From: Clostridium sp.
Lineage (GTDB): Bacteria; Bacillota; Clostridia; Lachnospirales; Lachnospiraceae
Assembly: GCA_004554205.1 (NCBI GenBank)
Contig: SFNH01000028.1
Location: 1-36,803, forward strand
DNA length: 36,803 nt
Direction: 5' to 3'
Shown here: piece by piece, positions 25,854 to 33,347 of the stretch
Numbering within the stretch: position 1 is the stretch's first letter
Layout of the letters: the number at the start of each line of letters is the position of its first letter
Notes under the pieces: generated by a model
What the model was told of the DNA's origin: nothing
The model's database searches: none
What the model saw: the letters and a program-made list of their open reading frames with translations, nothing else
Position numbers and translations under genes: made by a program

Positions 25854-27203
25854 ATGATAAATAAAATACTGGTTGCCAACCGCGGCGAGATCGCCGTCCG
25901 GATCATCCGCGCCTGCCGCACTATGGGTATCATCAGCGTCGCAATCTATTCCAAGGAGGATGAGAAGAGTCTTCATGTGCAGCTTGCGGACCAGCGCATC
26001 TGCATCGGGGAGGGCCCCGCGAAAAACAGCTACTTAAATATGGACCGCATCATTTCCGCCGCGCGGAATGTGAACGCGGACGCGATTCATCCGGGCTTCG
26101 GCTTTCTGTCGGAGAACAGCGCCTTTGTCCGGAAATGTCAGGAAAACAACCTGATCTTTATCGGGCCGGGTGCGGATGTCATCGACAGGATGGGAAACAA
26201 ATCCCAGGCGAGAAAGAGCATGATGGATGCGGGCGTGCCGGTCGTGCCGGGGACGAGGGAGCCCGTGTTTGACGCTCAGGAAGGGAAAAAGCTTGCGGCG
26301 CAGATCGGCTATCCCGTGATGATCAAGGCTTCGTCCGGCGGCGGCGGCAGAGGGATGCGCGTGGCGGAGTCCGAGGAGGAGTTTGAGGAGCAGTTTAACA
26401 TCGCGCAGAGAGAGTCGGCAAACGCGTTTGGCGATGACACGATGTATCTTGAGCGGTATATCAGAAAGCCGCGCCATGTGGAGATCCAGATCATGGCGGA
26501 TCACTTCGGGAATGTGGTGTCGTTAGGCGACCGCGACTGTTCCGTGCAGAGAAACCACCAGAAGCTGATCGAGGAATCCCCCTCGCCGGCGATCGACGAG
26601 GAGACAAGAAGGAAGATGAGCGCGTTTGCGGTTCTGGCGGCAAAGACCGTTGGCTACACGAACGCGGGAACGATCGAGTTCATTGTAAACCCGGAGGGGG
26701 AATTCTTCTTTATGGAGATGAATACCAGAATCCAGGTGGAGCACGGCGTGACGGAGATGGTGACGGGAACCGATCTGATCGTTGAGCAGATCCGGGTGGC
26801 GATGGGCGAGCGCTTAAGCTTTACTCAGGAGGATATAAAGCTTAAGGGGCATGCCATCGAGTGCCGGATCAACGCGGAGGCTCCGGCGAGGAACTTTATG
26901 CCGAGCCCCGGGAAGGTGCAGGCGCTTCACCTGCCGGCCGGAAACGGCGTCCGCGTCGATACGGGTCTCTACTGCGGCTATCAGGTTCCGACGGAGTATG
27001 ATTCCATGATCGCCAAGGTGATCGTGCACGCGCCCGACCGCGAGGCGGCGATCATGAAGATGAGGGCGGCGCTCGATGAGATGGTGGTCACGGGAATGGA
27101 GACGAACCTGGATTTTCAGTACCAGATCATGCGCAACCCCACCTTCTGCGAGGGAAACGCGGATACCGGGTTTATTGAAGAGTTTATGAAGATGAAACAT
27201 TGA
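25854..27203 (+). CDS. accC: Biotin carboxylase (AccC-like)
   Basis: ATP-grasp enzyme that carboxylates biotin on its carrier protein. The 449-residue protein from ATG 25854 starts MINKILVANRGEIAVRIIRA and has HPGFGFLSEN, the ATP-binding KASSGGGGRGMR loop, the MEMNTRIQVEHGVTE catalytic segment and ECRINAE. AGGAGG lies eight bases upstream; GTG 25851 is an alternative one codon earlier. The gene follows accB by 19 bases and precedes pxpA by 13. Placed between pxpC and pxpA, it probably works with PxpB-PxpC, which resemble the carboxyltransferase part of urea carboxylase. Confidence 0.93.
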   Translation: MINKILVANRGEIAVRIIRACRTMGIISVAIYSKEDEKSLHVQLADQRICIGEGPAKNSYLNMDRIISAARNVNADAIHPGFGFLSENSAFVRKCQENNLIFIGPGADVIDRMGNKSQARKSMMDAGVPVVPGTREPVFDAQEGKKLAAQIGYPVMIKASSGGGGRGMRVAESEEEFEEQFNIAQRESANAFGDDTMYLERYIRKPRHVEIQIMADHFGNVVSLGDRDCSVQRNHQKLIEESPSPAIDEETRRKMSAFAVLAAKTVGYTNAGTIEFIVNPEGEFFFMEMNTRIQVEHGVTEMVTGTDLIVEQIRVAMGERLSFTQEDIKLKGHAIECRINAEAPARNFMPSPGKVQALHLPAGNGVRVDTGLYCGYQVPTEYDSMIAKVIVHAPDREAAIMKMRAALDEMVVTGMETNLDFQYQIMRNPTFCEGNADTGFIEEFMKMKH

Positions 27204-27216
27204 CAGGAGGGAGTCC

Positions 27217-27984
27217 ATGTACCGTATTGATTTAAACAGCGATCTCGGTGAGAGCTTCGGAAGATACACACTTGGGCTGGATGATAAGATCATCCCGCTC
27301 ATCACGTCGGCGAATGTGGCGTGCGGCTACCATGCGTCCGACCCCGCCGTGATGGACAAAACGATCCGGGCGGCGAAGGAGGCGGGGATCCGCGTGGGCG
27401 CGCATCCGGGCTTCCCGGATCTGATGGGCTTTGGAAGAAGAAATATGACTGTGACGCCCGATGAGGCGAGAGCGTACACGCTGTACCAGCTCGGAGCGCT
27501 CGACGCTTTCTGCCGGGCGCACGGGATGAAGTTACAGCATGTAAAGCCCCACGGCGCTTTTTATAATATGGCGGCGAAGGATTACGCGCTCTCTCAGGGG
27601 ATCTGCCGGGCCGTAGCCGAATTTGACAGGGATCTGATCGTGCTCGCCCTCTCCGGCGGCGAGCTGGCCCGCGCGGCGCGGGATATGGGGCTTCGGACTG
27701 CGCTTGAGGTTTTTGCGGATCGGGCGTATGAGGAGGACGGGACGCTTGTGGATCGCAAAAAGGACGGCGCCATGATCACGGACGAGGATCTGGCGATCCG
27801 GCGCGTGGTCCGCATGGTGAAGGAGCAGAAGGTGACTGCCATCACCGGGAAGGACATCGCGATCAAGGCGGACTCGGTGTGCGTGCACGGGGACGGGGCG
27901 AAGGCGCTGGCGTTTGTGGAGAAGATCCGGGCGGCTTTCACCGACGAGGGAATCTGTATCTGCGCGCTCGACGAGATCGTGTGA
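27217..27984 (+). CDS. pxpA: 5-oxoprolinase subunit PxpA (LamB/YcsF family)
   Basis: LamB/YcsF protein, the third part of the PxpABC ATP-dependent 5-oxoprolinase that opens pyroglutamate to glutamate. The 255-residue protein starts MYRIDLNSDLGESFGRYTLG and has ANVACGYHASDP, GAHPGFPD and VKPHGAFYN motifs near residues 31, 67 and 108, as in the family. AGGAGG precedes the ATG. It ends the operon that began with pxpB, and is followed by a large palindrome that looks like a terminator. Confidence 0.92.
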   Translation: MYRIDLNSDLGESFGRYTLGLDDKIIPLITSANVACGYHASDPAVMDKTIRAAKEAGIRVGAHPGFPDLMGFGRRNMTVTPDEARAYTLYQLGALDAFCRAHGMKLQHVKPHGAFYNMAAKDYALSQGICRAVAEFDRDLIVLALSGGELARAARDMGLRTALEVFADRAYEEDGTLVDRKKDGAMITDEDLAIRRVVRMVKEQKVTAITGKDIAIKADSVCVHGDGAKALAFVEKIRAAFTDEGICICALDEIV

Positions 27985-28005
27985 GAAAAAAAGCGCCGGG
28001 CGGGG

Positions 28006-28100
28006 GTTCCTCTTCTGTTCGGTCGACCGGTGAATGCTTTTTTGAACTTGTGAAAAAAAGCATTACATCCGGCGACCGAACAGAAGAGGAACTCTTTTTT
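28006..28100 (+). terminator. Long palindromic repeat element acting as a terminator
   Basis: Bases 28006-28025 and 28073-28092 are a perfect 20-base inverted repeat, each arm carrying the CGACCGAACAGAAG motif of the MITE family. Inside, ATGCTTTTTT and AAAAAAGCAT also pair. The arm is followed by CTTTTTT near 28093-28100, so the whole would end the pxp transcript in RNA. The inner sequence GGTGAATGCTTTT...AAAGCATTACATCCGG matches the frame around the core in the composite elements at 13265-13412 and 34363-34549. Confidence 0.75.
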
Positions 28101-28141
28101 AATTTTTTCCCGGAATATTCCCCCGAATCGCTGTAAAATGT

Positions 28142-28149
28142 GCTATACT
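28142..28149 (+). promoter_or_regulatory. Candidate extended -10 promoter of dnaE
   Basis: TATACT at 28144-28149 has TG one base upstream (28141-28142), an extended -10. The -35 region (about 28121-28126) is not recognisable. The GTG start of dnaE follows at 28199 behind AGAGGG. Confidence 0.5.
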
Positions 28150-28198
28150 GAAAATAACATGAATTTTTGGGGAAAGAGCAAGACAGAGGGCAAAGACA

Positions 28199-31100
28199 GT
28201 GGCATTCACACATTTACACGTTCATACGGAATACAGTCTGTTAGACGGCTCCTGCAAGATCAAGGAGCTTGTGGCGCGGGCGAAGGAGCTTCAGATGGAC
28301 AGCATGGCGATCACGGACCATGGCGTCATGTACGGCGTGATCGATTTCTACCGCGCGGCGCGGGAGGTCGGGATCAAGCCGATCATCGGCTGTGAGGTGT
28401 ATGTGGCTCCGGGTTCCCGCTTTGACAGGGAGAGGGTAAACGGCGAGGACCGTTATTACCACCTTGTGCTGCTTGCGGAAAATAATACCGGCTATCATAA
28501 TCTGATGAAGATCGTCTCCAAGGGCTTTGTGGACGGCTTTTACTATAAGCCGCGCGTGGACTATGAGGTGCTCTCGGAGTATCACGAGGGGATCATTGCG
28601 CTCAGCGCCTGCCTTGCCGGGGAGGTGCAGCGCTTTCTGGAGCGGGGGATGTACGAGGAGGCGTGCGGCGCGGCGCGCCGCTACGAGGAGATCTTCGGAA
28701 AGGGGAATTTCTTTTTAGAGCTGCAGGATCACGGGCTTCCCGCGCAGAAGACAGTCAACCAGGGCCTTATGCGCATGAGCCGGGAGCTTCATATGGAGCT
28801 TGTGGCGACGAATGATATCCACTACATTCTCGAGGAGGACGCGGTGCCGCACGATATCCTTCTGTGCATCCAGACCGGGAAGAAGGTCACGGACGAGAAC
28901 AGGATGCGCTATGAGGGCGGACAGTTCTACTGCAAATCCGAGGAACAGATGCGCGAGCTTTTCCCTTACGCGCAGGAGGCGATCGACAATACGCACAGGA
29001 TTGCCGAGCGGTGCAATGTGGAGATAGAGTTCGGCGTGACGAAGCTGCCGAAATACGACGTGCCGGAGGGGTATGATTCCTGGGGCTACTTAAATAAGCT
29101 GTGCGATGACGGCATGAAAAAGCGTTATCCTGACGACGATGGAACGCTGAAAAAGCGTCTTGAATATGAGCTGGGCGTCATTCACAGCATGGGGTATGTG
29201 GACTACTTTCTGATCGTGTGGGACTTCATTCACTTTGCGCGCTCCCACGGCATCATGGTCGGGCCGGGGCGCGGCTCGGCGGCGGGAAGCATTGTCTCCT
29301 ACTGCCTGGAGATCACAAATATTGATCCTGTCCGCTATGACCTTGTATTTGAGCGCTTCTTAAATCCTGAGCGCGTGTCCATGCCGGATATTGATATTGA
29401 TTTCTGCTTTGAGCGGCGTCAGGAGGTCATCGACTATGTGGTGGAGAAGTACGGCAAGGATCAGGTAGTGCAGATCGTGACCTTCGGTACGCTCGCGGCG
29501 AAGGGTGTGGTGCGCGATGTGGGACGTGTCCTCGATATGCCTTACGCGCGCTGTGACGCCATCGCAAAGATGATTCCGGGCGATCTCGGGATGACGCTCG
29601 ACAAGGCGCTCAGTCAGAGCCCGGATCTGCGGGAGGCGTACCGGAATGACGACGAGGTGAAGTACCTGATCGACATGGCAAAGCGGTTGGAGGGGCTTCC
29701 GAGACATACCTCGATGCACGCCGCGGGCGTGGTGATCGGTCAGCGCGCGATGGACGAGTTTGTACCCCTGTCGAGAGCCTCCGACGGCACCATCACGACC
29801 CAGTTTACCATGACTACCTTGGAGGAGCTGGGGCTTTTAAAAATGGATTTCCTCGGCCTTCGGACGCTCACGGTCATCCAGAACGCGACCCGCCAGGTGG
29901 AGGAAAATCACGGAATCCACCTTGATATGGAAAAGATCGACTACAATGACAGGGAAGTTCTGGCGGCGATCGGAACAGGTAAGTGCGACGGCATTTTTCA
30001 GCTTGAGAGCTCGGGCATGAAGAGCTTTATGAAGGAATTAAAGCCGGAAAATCTGGAGGACATCATCGCGGGCATCTCGCTGTACCGCCCGGGCCCGATG
30101 GATTTCATCCCGAAGTATCTGAAGGGGAAAAATGACAGGGCGGCGATCACCTATGACTGCCCGCAGCTCGAGCCCATTCTGGGGCCGACCTACGGCTGCA
30201 TCGTCTATCAGGAGCAGGTGATGCAGATCGTCCGCGACCTCGCGGGCTACACCATGGGCCGCAGCGACCTGGTGCGCCGCGCCATGTCAAAGAAAAAGAC
30301 GGCGGTCATGGAGAAGGAGCGCCGGAATTTCGTCTACGGAAACGCGGACGAGGGCGTAAAGGGCTGCGTCGGAAACGGGATCGACGAGAAGACAGCCAAT
30401 CAGATTTACGATGAGATGATCGATTTTGCAAAATACGCCTTCAACAAGTCCCATGCGGCGTGCTATGCGGTGGTGGCGTATCAGACGGCGTTTTTGAAAT
30501 ACTATTACCCGAAGGAATTTATGGCGGCGTTAATGACCTCGGTCATCGACAATAACACAAAGGTCTCGGAGTACATTCTGACATGCCGCCAGATGGGGAT
30601 TTCCATTCTCCCCCCGGATATCAACGAGGGGCAGAGCGGCTTTTCCGTGTCGGGGGATTCCATCCGCTACGGCCTTTCCGCCATCAAGAGCGTGGGGAGG
30701 AATGTGGTGGAAGCCATTGTGCGGGAGCGCGCGCAGAACGGGCCCTACGCCTCCATGGATGATTTCGTGGAGCGCCTCGGCGGCAGGGAGATCAATAAAA
30801 GAGTGCTCGAGAATTTCATCAAGGCGGGCGCGTTCGACTGTCTGCCGGGCAACCGCAGGCAGAAGCTTCTGATCGCGCCGGAGCTGCTCGACCAGAAAAG
30901 CAAGGACCGCAAAAACGTGCTGGAAGGTCAGATGACACTGTTCGATTTCGCCGGGGAGACGGAGAAGAAGCAGTTTCAGATCACGATGCCGGACATGGAG
31001 GAATTCCCGAAGAATGATCTTCTTGCATTCGAGAAGGAAATTCTGGGCGTTTACTTAAGCGGGCATCCCATGGACGCGTACCTTGAGACCTGGAAGAACA

Positions 31101-31666
31101 GCATTACCGCGAAGACGACCGATTTTATGCTGGACGAGGAGACCGGAAAGGCCGCCGTGGCCGACGGCGCGAGGGTGACGATCGGAGGCATGATCACCGG
31201 AAAGGTTGTGAAGGTGACAAAGACCGGCCAGATGATGGCGTTTGTGACGGTGGAGGACATGGTCGGCTCGGTCGAGGTGCTGGTATTCCCGCGCGATTAC
31301 GAGAGCAATCGCGGAGTTCTCACGGAGGAGGCGAAGGTCTTTATAAGGGGGCGCACCTCCATCGGGGACGAGCCGGTGGGGAAGCTGATCTGCGAGCAGG
31401 TCATTCCCTTTGACGAGGTGCCGAGGGAGCTCTGGCTTAAGTTCTCCGACAAGGCGAGCTACGATGCGCTTGAGAGACAGGTCATGGACATTTTACGATC
31501 CGCGGAGGGGAACGACACGGTCATCATTTACCTTGAGAAGGAACACGCGAAAAAAATCCTGCCCGCCAACTGGAAGATATCCGCGAATGAGGCGACGCTT
31601 AAGGGGCTGGCGGAAATACTTGGTGAAAAAAACGTCAAAGTTGTGGAAAAGGGATTGAAAAGATAG
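28199..31666 (+). CDS. dnaE: DNA polymerase III subunit alpha (DnaE)
   Basis: Replicative DNA polymerase of the DnaE type; in Firmicutes it works beside PolC, mainly extending primers on the lagging strand. The 1155-residue protein starts with GTG (MAFTHLHVHTEYSLLDGSCK), the first metal motif of the PHP domain. GRGSAAGS near residue 358 and PDIDIDF near 396 belong to the polymerase palm with catalytic Asp residues. Finger and beta-binding regions follow, with helix-hairpin-helix and a C-terminal OB domain (VTIGGMITGKVVKVTKTG near 990). No 3'-5' exonuclease insertion is seen, which separates it from PolC. Confidence 0.96.
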   Translation: MAFTHLHVHTEYSLLDGSCKIKELVARAKELQMDSMAITDHGVMYGVIDFYRAAREVGIKPIIGCEVYVAPGSRFDRERVNGEDRYYHLVLLAENNTGYHNLMKIVSKGFVDGFYYKPRVDYEVLSEYHEGIIALSACLAGEVQRFLERGMYEEACGAARRYEEIFGKGNFFLELQDHGLPAQKTVNQGLMRMSRELHMELVATNDIHYILEEDAVPHDILLCIQTGKKVTDENRMRYEGGQFYCKSEEQMRELFPYAQEAIDNTHRIAERCNVEIEFGVTKLPKYDVPEGYDSWGYLNKLCDDGMKKRYPDDDGTLKKRLEYELGVIHSMGYVDYFLIVWDFIHFARSHGIMVGPGRGSAAGSIVSYCLEITNIDPVRYDLVFERFLNPERVSMPDIDIDFCFERRQEVIDYVVEKYGKDQVVQIVTFGTLAAKGVVRDVGRVLDMPYARCDAIAKMIPGDLGMTLDKALSQSPDLREAYRNDDEVKYLIDMAKRLEGLPRHTSMHAAGVVIGQRAMDEFVPLSRASDGTITTQFTMTTLEELGLLKMDFLGLRTLTVIQNATRQVEENHGIHLDMEKIDYNDREVLAAIGTGKCDGIFQLESSGMKSFMKELKPENLEDIIAGISLYRPGPMDFIPKYLKGKNDRAAITYDCPQLEPILGPTYGCIVYQEQVMQIVRDLAGYTMGRSDLVRRAMSKKKTAVMEKERRNFVYGNADEGVKGCVGNGIDEKTANQIYDEMIDFAKYAFNKSHAACYAVVAYQTAFLKYYYPKEFMAALMTSVIDNNTKVSEYILTCRQMGISILPPDINEGQSGFSVSGDSIRYGLSAIKSVGRNVVEAIVRERAQNGPYASMDDFVERLGGREINKRVLENFIKAGAFDCLPGNRRQKLLIAPELLDQKSKDRKNVLEGQMTLFDFAGETEKKQFQITMPDMEEFPKNDLLAFEKEILGVYLSGHPMDAYLETWKNSITAKTTDFMLDEETGKAAVADGARVTIGGMITGKVVKVTKTGQMMAFVTVEDMVGSVEVLVFPRDYESNRGVLTEEAKVFIRGRTSIGDEPVGKLICEQVIPFDEVPRELWLKFSDKASYDALERQVMDILRSAEGNDTVIIYLEKEHAKKILPANWKISANEATLKGLAEILGEKNVKVVEKGLKR

Positions 31667-31683
31667 GGAAAATGTTTTAAAAT
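31655..31683 (+). promoter_or_regulatory. Promoter of pfkA
   Basis: TTGAAA at 31655-31660 and TAAAAT at 31678-31683 have a 17-base spacer. The -35 overlaps the last codons of dnaE. Confidence 0.6.
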
Positions 31684-31698
31684 ACAGATGAAAAATCC

Positions 31699-31710
31699 GT
31701 AACAGTTCAG
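31699..31710 (+). repeat. Solo copy of the MITE terminal repeat
   Basis: GTAACAGTTCAG, identical to the left end of the mobile elements, with no matching right end or target repeat before pfkA. It lies in the pfkA leader just downstream of the predicted transcription start. It may be the remnant of an excised or deleted copy, or chance is unlikely but possible. Confidence 0.55.
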
Positions 31711-31760
31711 GAGAAATCTGATATAGAGAGCGTCCATGCAAGGGACAGGAGGAGATGGCT

Positions 31761-32735
31761 ATGGCAAAGCAGGTGAAGACGATTGGCGTTCTGACGAGTG
31801 GCGGCGACGCGCCGGGTATGAACGCTGCAATCCGGGCGGTGGTTCGCACTGCGATCGGCAAGGGACTTAAGGTGAAGGGCATTATGCGCGGATATGCCGG
31901 TCTTTTACAGGAAGAGATCGTCGATATGAAAACTACCGATGTATCCAACATCATTTACCGTGGCGGTACGATCCTTTATACGGCGAGATGCAAGGAGTTT
32001 ACCACGCCGGAGGGCCAGCAGCTGGGCGCGGATATCTGCCACAAGCATGGCATTGACGGCATCGTTGTGATCGGCGGCGACGGCTCCTTCCGCGGCGCCG
32101 GGAAGCTGGCGGCGTTAGGCATCAACACCATCGGCGTGCCGGGGACCATCGACCTCGACATCGCCTGCACCGATTACACGATCGGCTTTGATACGGCAGT
32201 CAACACGGCGATGGAGGCGATCGATAAGGTGCGCGATACCTCGACCTCTCACGAGCGCTGCAGTATCATTGAGGTCATGGGGCGCAATGCGGGATACATC
32301 GCTCTGTGGTGCGGCATCGCAAACGGCGCGGAGGACATCCTGCTGCCGGAGCGTTACGACGGAGACGAGCAGGCGCTGATCAACCGGATCATCGCAAACA
32401 GGAAAGGCGGAAAGAAGCACAACATCATCATCAACGCGGAGGGTATCGGGCACTCCACCTCGATGGCGCGCAGGATTGAGGCGGCGACGGGGATCGAGAC
32501 GAGAGCGACGATACTCGGCCACATGCAGCGCGGCGGCACTCCGACCTGCAAGGATCGTGTCTATGCGTCGATCATGGGCGCGAAGGCGGCAGAGCTTCTC
32601 TGCGAGGGCAAGAGCAACCGCCTTGTAGCTTACAAGCACGGCGACTATGTGGATTTTGATATCCAGGAGGCGCTTCAGATGAAGAAGGATATTCCGGACG
32701 ACCAGTACGAGATCGCGAAAATGCTGGTTCACTGA
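31761..32735 (+). CDS. pfkA: ATP-dependent 6-phosphofructokinase
   Basis: Commits fructose 6-phosphate to glycolysis. The 324-residue protein has GVLTSGGDAPGMNAAIRAVV near residue 9, IGGDGSFRGA (GGDGS marks an ATP user, whereas PPi-dependent enzymes usually have GGDDS), and the catalytic segment PGTIDLDIACTDYTIG near 127-141. The usual motif is TIDND; here the middle residue is Leu at 132 while both Asp remain. MGRNAGYIAL and HMQRGG follow. ATG 31761 is seven bases after AGGAGG; an ATG two codons earlier is too close to it. Confidence 0.96.
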   Translation: MAKQVKTIGVLTSGGDAPGMNAAIRAVVRTAIGKGLKVKGIMRGYAGLLQEEIVDMKTTDVSNIIYRGGTILYTARCKEFTTPEGQQLGADICHKHGIDGIVVIGGDGSFRGAGKLAALGINTIGVPGTIDLDIACTDYTIGFDTAVNTAMEAIDKVRDTSTSHERCSIIEVMGRNAGYIALWCGIANGAEDILLPERYDGDEQALINRIIANRKGGKKHNIIINAEGIGHSTSMARRIEAATGIETRATILGHMQRGGTPTCKDRVYASIMGAKAAELLCEGKSNRLVAYKHGDYVDFDIQEALQMKKDIPDDQYEIAKMLVH

Positions 32736-32759
32736 TTGATAATCCGGTTATAACAGGCG

Positions 32760-32786
32760 CGCCCGGTGGCAGATTTCCGCCGGGCG
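32760..32786 (+). terminator. GC-rich hairpin after pfkA
   Basis: CGCCCGGTGG (32760-32769) pairs with CCGCCGGGCG (32777-32786), ten pairs with one G-T. No T-run follows, so it is a weak terminator or a stability element. Confidence 0.45.
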
Positions 32787-32811
32787 TGCTTCGCGCTTTA
32801 AGGAGGATAGC

Positions 32812-33147
32812 ATGACAGGAGAGGGTGAAAATACTGTACTTTGCGGTTCTAACAGCTATGAGCGCAAGTATTATTTTAATGAAGAATTTGACAGCCTGCC
32901 GGAAGCGGTCAAAAAGCAGCTTCAGGTGATGTGCGTCTGGTTTACGGAGGAGTGCGGCGGAATCCTGACGATGGAATTTGAGCCGGACGGGACGCTTACG
33001 TTTAAGCATACGACGTCGGAGTATGACGGATACTATGATGAGATCGGCGCGGACTTAAAGATCAAGCAGTTCCGCCGGGAGGGCAGGGAGCTTCTGGAAG
33101 CGTTAGAAATGTACTACAAGGTGTTTTACCGTAACAGTTCAGTGTAG
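32812..33147 (+). CDS. Small conserved hypothetical protein (DUF6145-like), C-terminus altered by a MITE
   Basis: A 111-residue acidic protein with YERKYYFNEEFDSLPEAVKK near the N-terminus, a CVWFTEECGGILTMEFE strand region and LLEALEMYYKVFY at the end. It resembles a small family seen in Lachnospiraceae that I recall as DUF6145, without certainty. Function unknown; no signal or membrane segment. AAGGAGG precedes the ATG. The last five codons (RNSSV) and stop come from the element inserted at 33131. Removing the element and one target copy restores ten codons ending LGEEAREQP and a TAA at 33309-33311. Confidence 0.75.
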   Translation: MTGEGENTVLCGSNSYERKYYFNEEFDSLPEAVKKQLQVMCVWFTEECGGILTMEFEPDGTLTFKHTTSEYDGYYDEIGADLKIKQFRREGRELLEALEMYYKVFYRNSSV

Positions 33148-33274
33148 GACTTTGCACTCGCTGCAAAGTCCGTAAGAATGCGTTATGGCTGAAAGGAATC
33201 CAGCCCCTTCGCCGAAGGCGAACTTTAAATGGGCTGGATTCCGTAACAGTTTGGCCGTATGGCTGAACTGTTAC
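33131..33274 (+). mobile_element. Structured MITE, copy B (144 bp) with 8-bp target duplication
   Basis: Perfect 12-base terminal inverted repeats GTAACAGTTCAG (33131-33142) and CTGAACTGTTAC (33263-33274), flanked by a perfect GTTTTACC at 33123-33130 and 33275-33282. The core has a perfect ten-pair hairpin (33147-33156 with 33162-33171), a 12-pair stem GGAATCCAGCCC/GGGCTGGATTCC enclosing TTCGCC/GGCGAA, and a right-end hairpin between GTAACAGTT at 33243 and AACTGTTAC. It is nearly identical to 8359-8501. Inserted in the 3' end of a small gene. Confidence 0.92.
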
Positions 33275-33347
33275 GTTTTACCTTGGTGAGGAGGCACGGG
33301 AGCAGCCTTAAATGTTGGGCGGGCGACGATGAGAGGGACGACGGGGC

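Noticed and set aside
25391..27203. accB-accC as part of fatty acid synthesis
   Set aside because: No accA, accD or fab genes are near, and the pair sits inside the pxp gene order. It cannot be fully excluded without the rest of the genome.
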